A DNA stretch of 34,711 nucleotides from an uncultured Xanthobacter sp. (GTDB lineage: Bacteria; Pseudomonadota; Alphaproteobacteria; Rhizobiales; Xanthobacteraceae), in NCBI GenBank assembly GCA_937872325.1, contig CALMSN010000309.1, positions 1 through 34,711 on the forward strand, read 5' to 3'. The notes below the pieces were generated by a model. That model saw only the letters and a list, made by a program, of their open reading frames with translations, searched no databases and was not told where the DNA came from. How positions within the stretch are numbered: position 1 is the stretch's first letter; every line of letters starts with the position of its first letter. This document shows, piece after piece, positions 32,849-34,711 of this stretch. Both the position numbers and the translations under genes were made by a program.

Positions 32849-34360
32849 TCATTGGCCCTTCTCCGCCCGGGCGGCGAAGCGCACCGCCTCCTCGCCGGCG
32901 CGGAACAGCGCCTTGGCCTTGTTGACGCATTCGAGCTGCTCGCTGGCCGGGTCGGAATCGTAGACGATGCCGGCGCCCGCCTGCACATACATCCGCCCGT
33001 CCTTGACGATGGCGGTGCGCAGCACGATGCAGGTGTCCATCTCGCCATTGGCGCCGAAATAGCCGATGGCGCCGGCATAGATGCCGCGCTTGTCCCGCTC
33101 GAGCTCGTCGATGATCTCCATCGCCCGCACCTTGGGCGCGCCGGAGACCGTGCCGGCCGGAAAGCCCGCCGCCAGGGCGTCGAGAACGTCGCAGCCCTCG
33201 GCCAGCGTGCCCTCCACGTTGGAGACGATGTGCATCACCTGGCTGTAGCGCTCGATGAAGAAGCTGTCGGTGACGTTCACCGTGCCGATCCGCGACACCC
33301 GCCCGGTGTCGTTGCGGCCGAGGTCGAGCAGCATCAGGTGCTCGGCCCGCTCCTTGGGATCGGCGAGCAGCTCGGCCGCCAGCGCCTCGTCGGCGGCATG
33401 GGTGGCGCCGCGCGGGCGGGTGCCGGCGATGGGCCGGATGGTCACCTTGCCGCCGCGCAGCCGCACCAGGATCTCGGGGCTGGAGCACACCACCGAGAAG
33501 CCGTCGAAGTTGAGATAGACCAGGAAGGGCGCCGGGTTGATCCGCCGCAGCGCCCGGTAGAGGGCGAACGGGGGCAGCGCGAACGGGCTCTCGAAACGCT
33601 GCGACAGCACCACCTGGAAGATGTCGCCGGCGCCGATGTACTCCTTCGCCCTGGCGACCATCGCCTCGTAGTCGGCCGCGGTGGTGTTGGACTGCTGGGT
33701 CACCTCGGCATGGAACGGCTCGGGGGCGGGGGGGGGCACCGCCTTCTCCAGCCGGGCGACGATCCGGTCCAGCCGCTCCAGCGCCGCCTCCCAGGCCGCC
33801 TGGGGCGACACGCCCGGCTTCGGCCGGACCGGGGTGACGGCGGTCAGCTCGTCCTTCACCGCGTCGAACACCACCATGATGGTGGGGCGGATCAGCAGCG
33901 CCTCGGGCACCCCGATGGGATCGGGCTTGGCCGGGGCGAGGCGCTCCATCTGCCGCACCATGTCGTAGCCGAGATAGCCGAACACCCCGGCCGCCATGGG
34001 CGGGGCGCCCTCCGGCAGGTCGATGGCCGATTCGGCCAGCAGGCTGCGCAGCGCCCTCAGCGGCGGCTCGGGGCAGCGCACGAAGGCGGCCTTGTCCTCG
34101 GCCGGGGCGCGGTTGATCTCCGCCACCTCGCCGGAGGCGCGGAAGATGAGGTCCGGGGCGAGCCCGATCATGGAATAGCGCCCGCGCGCCTGCCCGCCTT
34201 CCACCGATTCGAGGAGGAAGCTGTTGGGCGCGTCGGCCGCGATCTTGAGGAAGGCGGCGACTGGGGTCTCGAGGTCGGCCACCAAGGTGGTGGCCACCAC
34301 CTGCGCCTCGCCCTTGAGGTAGCGGCGGGCGAAGGCGTCGAAGTCGGTGGGTGCGTTCAC
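32849..34360 (-). CDS. trpE: Anthranilate synthase component I
   Basis: Makes anthranilate from chorismate with TrpG; first committed step of tryptophan synthesis, 503 aa. The feedback site LLES is present (SFLLESVEGG), then FGYLGYDMVR and the chorismate-binding domain with IFQVVLSQRFE, RPIAGTRPRG, LGRNDTGRVS, GTVSGAPKVRAMEIIDELE and GAIGYFGANGEMDTCIVLRT. DLGRNDT has Thr where Val is usual. It begins 11 nt after the ppiD-like stop, so no separate leader peptide or attenuator is placed before it. Confidence 0.97.
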   Translation of the reverse strand: MNAPTDFDAFARRYLKGEAQVVATTLVADLETPVAAFLKIAADAPNSFLLESVEGGQARGRYSMIGLAPDLIFRASGEVAEINRAPAEDKAAFVRCPEPPLRALRSLLAESAIDLPEGAPPMAAGVFGYLGYDMVRQMERLAPAKPDPIGVPEALLIRPTIMVVFDAVKDELTAVTPVRPKPGVSPQAAWEAALERLDRIVARLEKAVPPPAPEPFHAEVTQQSNTTAADYEAMVARAKEYIGAGDIFQVVLSQRFESPFALPPFALYRALRRINPAPFLVYLNFDGFSVVCSSPEILVRLRGGKVTIRPIAGTRPRGATHAADEALAAELLADPKERAEHLMLLDLGRNDTGRVSRIGTVNVTDSFFIERYSQVMHIVSNVEGTLAEGCDVLDALAAGFPAGTVSGAPKVRAMEIIDELERDKRGIYAGAIGYFGANGEMDTCIVLRTAIVKDGRMYVQAGAGIVYDSDPASEQLECVNKAKALFRAGEEAVRFAARAEKGQ

Positions 34361-34371
34361 GAGCGCGGCCT

Positions 34372-34711
34372 TCAGTTGGTGGCGGCCGCGCCCACCGCCT
34401 GGGCGAGGACGCGCTCGTTCACCTTGACCCCGAGCTGCTTCTGCAGCGCGCCCAGATACTGCAGCAGCACGTCGGCGGACATCTGCCGCGACAGCTGCTC
34501 GCCGGCGCCGGGGGGCACCGGGTCGGCCGGCAGCACGATGCGGTTCACCTTGAACACCGCGCGGGCCGGGGCCGGCTGGGCTTCGGCGGTGCCGATGCCG
34601 CCGTCCTTCACTTCGAACACCTGCTGCAGGCCGGCAGCGGCGAACGGCCCCTCGGCGCGGCCGCGGCGCAGGCCCTCGGCGATCTCAACCGGCAGGTCGG
34701 GGCCGCCCGCC
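34372..34711 (-). CDS. PpiD/SurA-type periplasmic folding protein, C-terminal part (partial)
   Basis: The last 112 codons of a minus-strand gene whose start lies beyond the window. The C-terminal pattern LSRQMSADVLLQYLGALQKQLGVKVNERVLAQAVG matches the end of PpiD-type peptidyl-prolyl isomerases, which are anchored in the inner membrane and help outer-membrane proteins fold. A ppiD-like gene directly before trpE is common in Hyphomicrobiales, which supports the call. Confidence 0.75.
   Translation of the reverse strand, partial: AGGPDLPVEIAEGLRRGRAEGPFAAAGLQQVFEVKDGGIGTAEAQPAPARAVFKVNRIVLPADPVPPGAGEQLSRQMSADVLLQYLGALQKQLGVKVNERVLAQAVGAAATN

Overview
The window is high-GC DNA, densely packed with genes. 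It fits an alphaproteobacterium of the Hyphomicrobiales, most like the Xanthobacter/Ancylobacter/Azorhizobium group. The grounds are the holB-metG pair, a citramalate synthase of the CimA type, a ppiD-trpE-trpG-trpD-trpC block, a two-domain FeoA, and REP-like palindromes with a CCCTCTCCCGC core. The genus is an inference.

Layout. 1-2580: end of holB, then metG. 2852-4900: a membrane O-acyltransferase with a fused SGNH domain. 5212-6882: cimA (isoleucine precursor). 6914-8635 (minus): an ABC exporter. 8790-9778: a small membrane protein divergent from a MarR regulator. 10200-17596 (minus): feoA-feoB-feoC, a small HMA-like protein, two low-complexity single-helix proteins and an unusual P-type ATPase. 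18042-19001 (minus): an orphan amino-acid-type binding protein. 19199-22148: a NitT/TauT-type ABC importer (binding protein, permease, ATPase). 22149-23358: no gene, but imperfect tandem repeats of about 162 bp. 23359-23641: tRNA-Val(UAC) and tRNA-Asp(GUC). 23711-24977: two overlapping tiny membrane proteins and a secreted SGNH hydrolase. 25165-27417: a TPR/outer-membrane-barrel protein paired with a FecR-domain protein. 27418-28309: no gene, but degenerate repeats that copy the 3' end of the next gene. 28310-29491 (minus): a glycosyltransferase-like gene. 29510-34711 (minus): trpC, trpD, trpG, a membrane protein, trpE and the C-terminus of a PpiD-like chaperone.

The most interesting region is 10200-17881. 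The feo genes import Fe(II). The genes behind them on the same strand (HMA-like protein lacking CxxC, two proteins with one short Gly-rich membrane segment each, and a P1B ATPase whose usual CPC/SPC/TPC metal motif is replaced by SCT) match what is known of ferrosome (fez) clusters, which build membrane-bounded iron-storage compartments. Upstream of feoA there is a 9/10 match to an FNR/FixK box at a suitable distance from the gene and a good Fur-like box, so control by low oxygen and by iron is plausible. My proposal is that Feo imports ferrous iron and the fez-like proteins store it inside a vesicle. The two low-complexity proteins are the least described parts.
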